Below, in pieces: positions 6,583-6,591 of a stretch of 6,591 bases of DNA. The position numbers were made by a program, and so were the translations under genes. The stretch covers positions 1 to 6,591 of the forward strand of contig QMPB01000260.1 of assembly GCA_003648395.1 (NCBI GenBank), written 5' to 3'. The stretch is from Bacteroidota bacterium. Lineage in GTDB: Bacteria > Bacteroidota > Bacteroidia > Bacteroidales > UBA1556. Under the pieces are notes generated by a model. The model made no database searches and was not told the DNA's origin. It was given only the letters and a program-made list of their open reading frames with translations. The stretch's first letter is position 1; every line of letters starts with the position of its first letter.

Positions 6583-6591
6583 CATCCTATT

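Noticed and set aside
6255..6591. CRISPR array or attachment site in the 3' spacer
   Set aside because: The repeats are 7-24 bases in period and degenerate, with no spacers of uniform length. There is no tRNA or integrase nearby.
6261..6591. Remnant of an insertion sequence or pseudogene after recG
   Set aside because: No terminal inverted repeats, target duplications or transposase-like translation were recognisable on either strand.

Overview
The window is AT-rich DNA from a member of the Bacteroidota. It carries the distal part of the gldKLMN (porKLMN) operon, which encodes the type IX secretion system (T9SS) and gliding-motility core, followed by the DNA-repair helicase gene recG. The assignment to Bacteroidota rests on the four T9SS genes, which occur essentially only in that phylum, on the absence of clear Shine-Dalgarno sequences before any start codon, and on TAnnTTTG-type promoter -7 elements. 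A shortened TM1-TM2 loop in GldL, a 284-residue GldL and a 555-residue GldM look more like the Bacteroidales (Por-type) versions than the Flavobacterium ones as I remember them. That narrower placement is inference.

Layout: 1-423 is the 3' end of gldK, which starts before the window. Next come gldL (485-1339), gldM (1380-3047) and gldN (3127-4050), all on the + strand with gaps of 61, 40 and 79 bases. A near-perfect 12-nt inverted repeat sits in the gldM-gldN gap. A strong intrinsic terminator (4071-4098) closes the operon. recG (4152-6260) has its own promoter-like -7 element, which overlaps a perfect 12-bp palindrome. The last 331 bases hold no convincing gene. They are a mosaic of short degenerate tandem repeats, and the first of these already includes the recG stop codon. 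A possible promoter -7 element for a further gene lies at the very end.

How the genes work together: GldL and GldM form the proton-driven inner-membrane motor, with the long periplasmic arm of GldM reaching towards the outer membrane. GldK (an outer-membrane lipoprotein) and GldN (periplasmic) form the ring that GldM engages. Together they power secretion of proteins with T9SS C-terminal signals and, in gliding species, adhesin movement. RecG is functionally unrelated and is separated from the operon by the terminator.

No previously undescribed system is evident. The most unusual material is the repeat mosaic after recG and the two intergenic inverted repeats.
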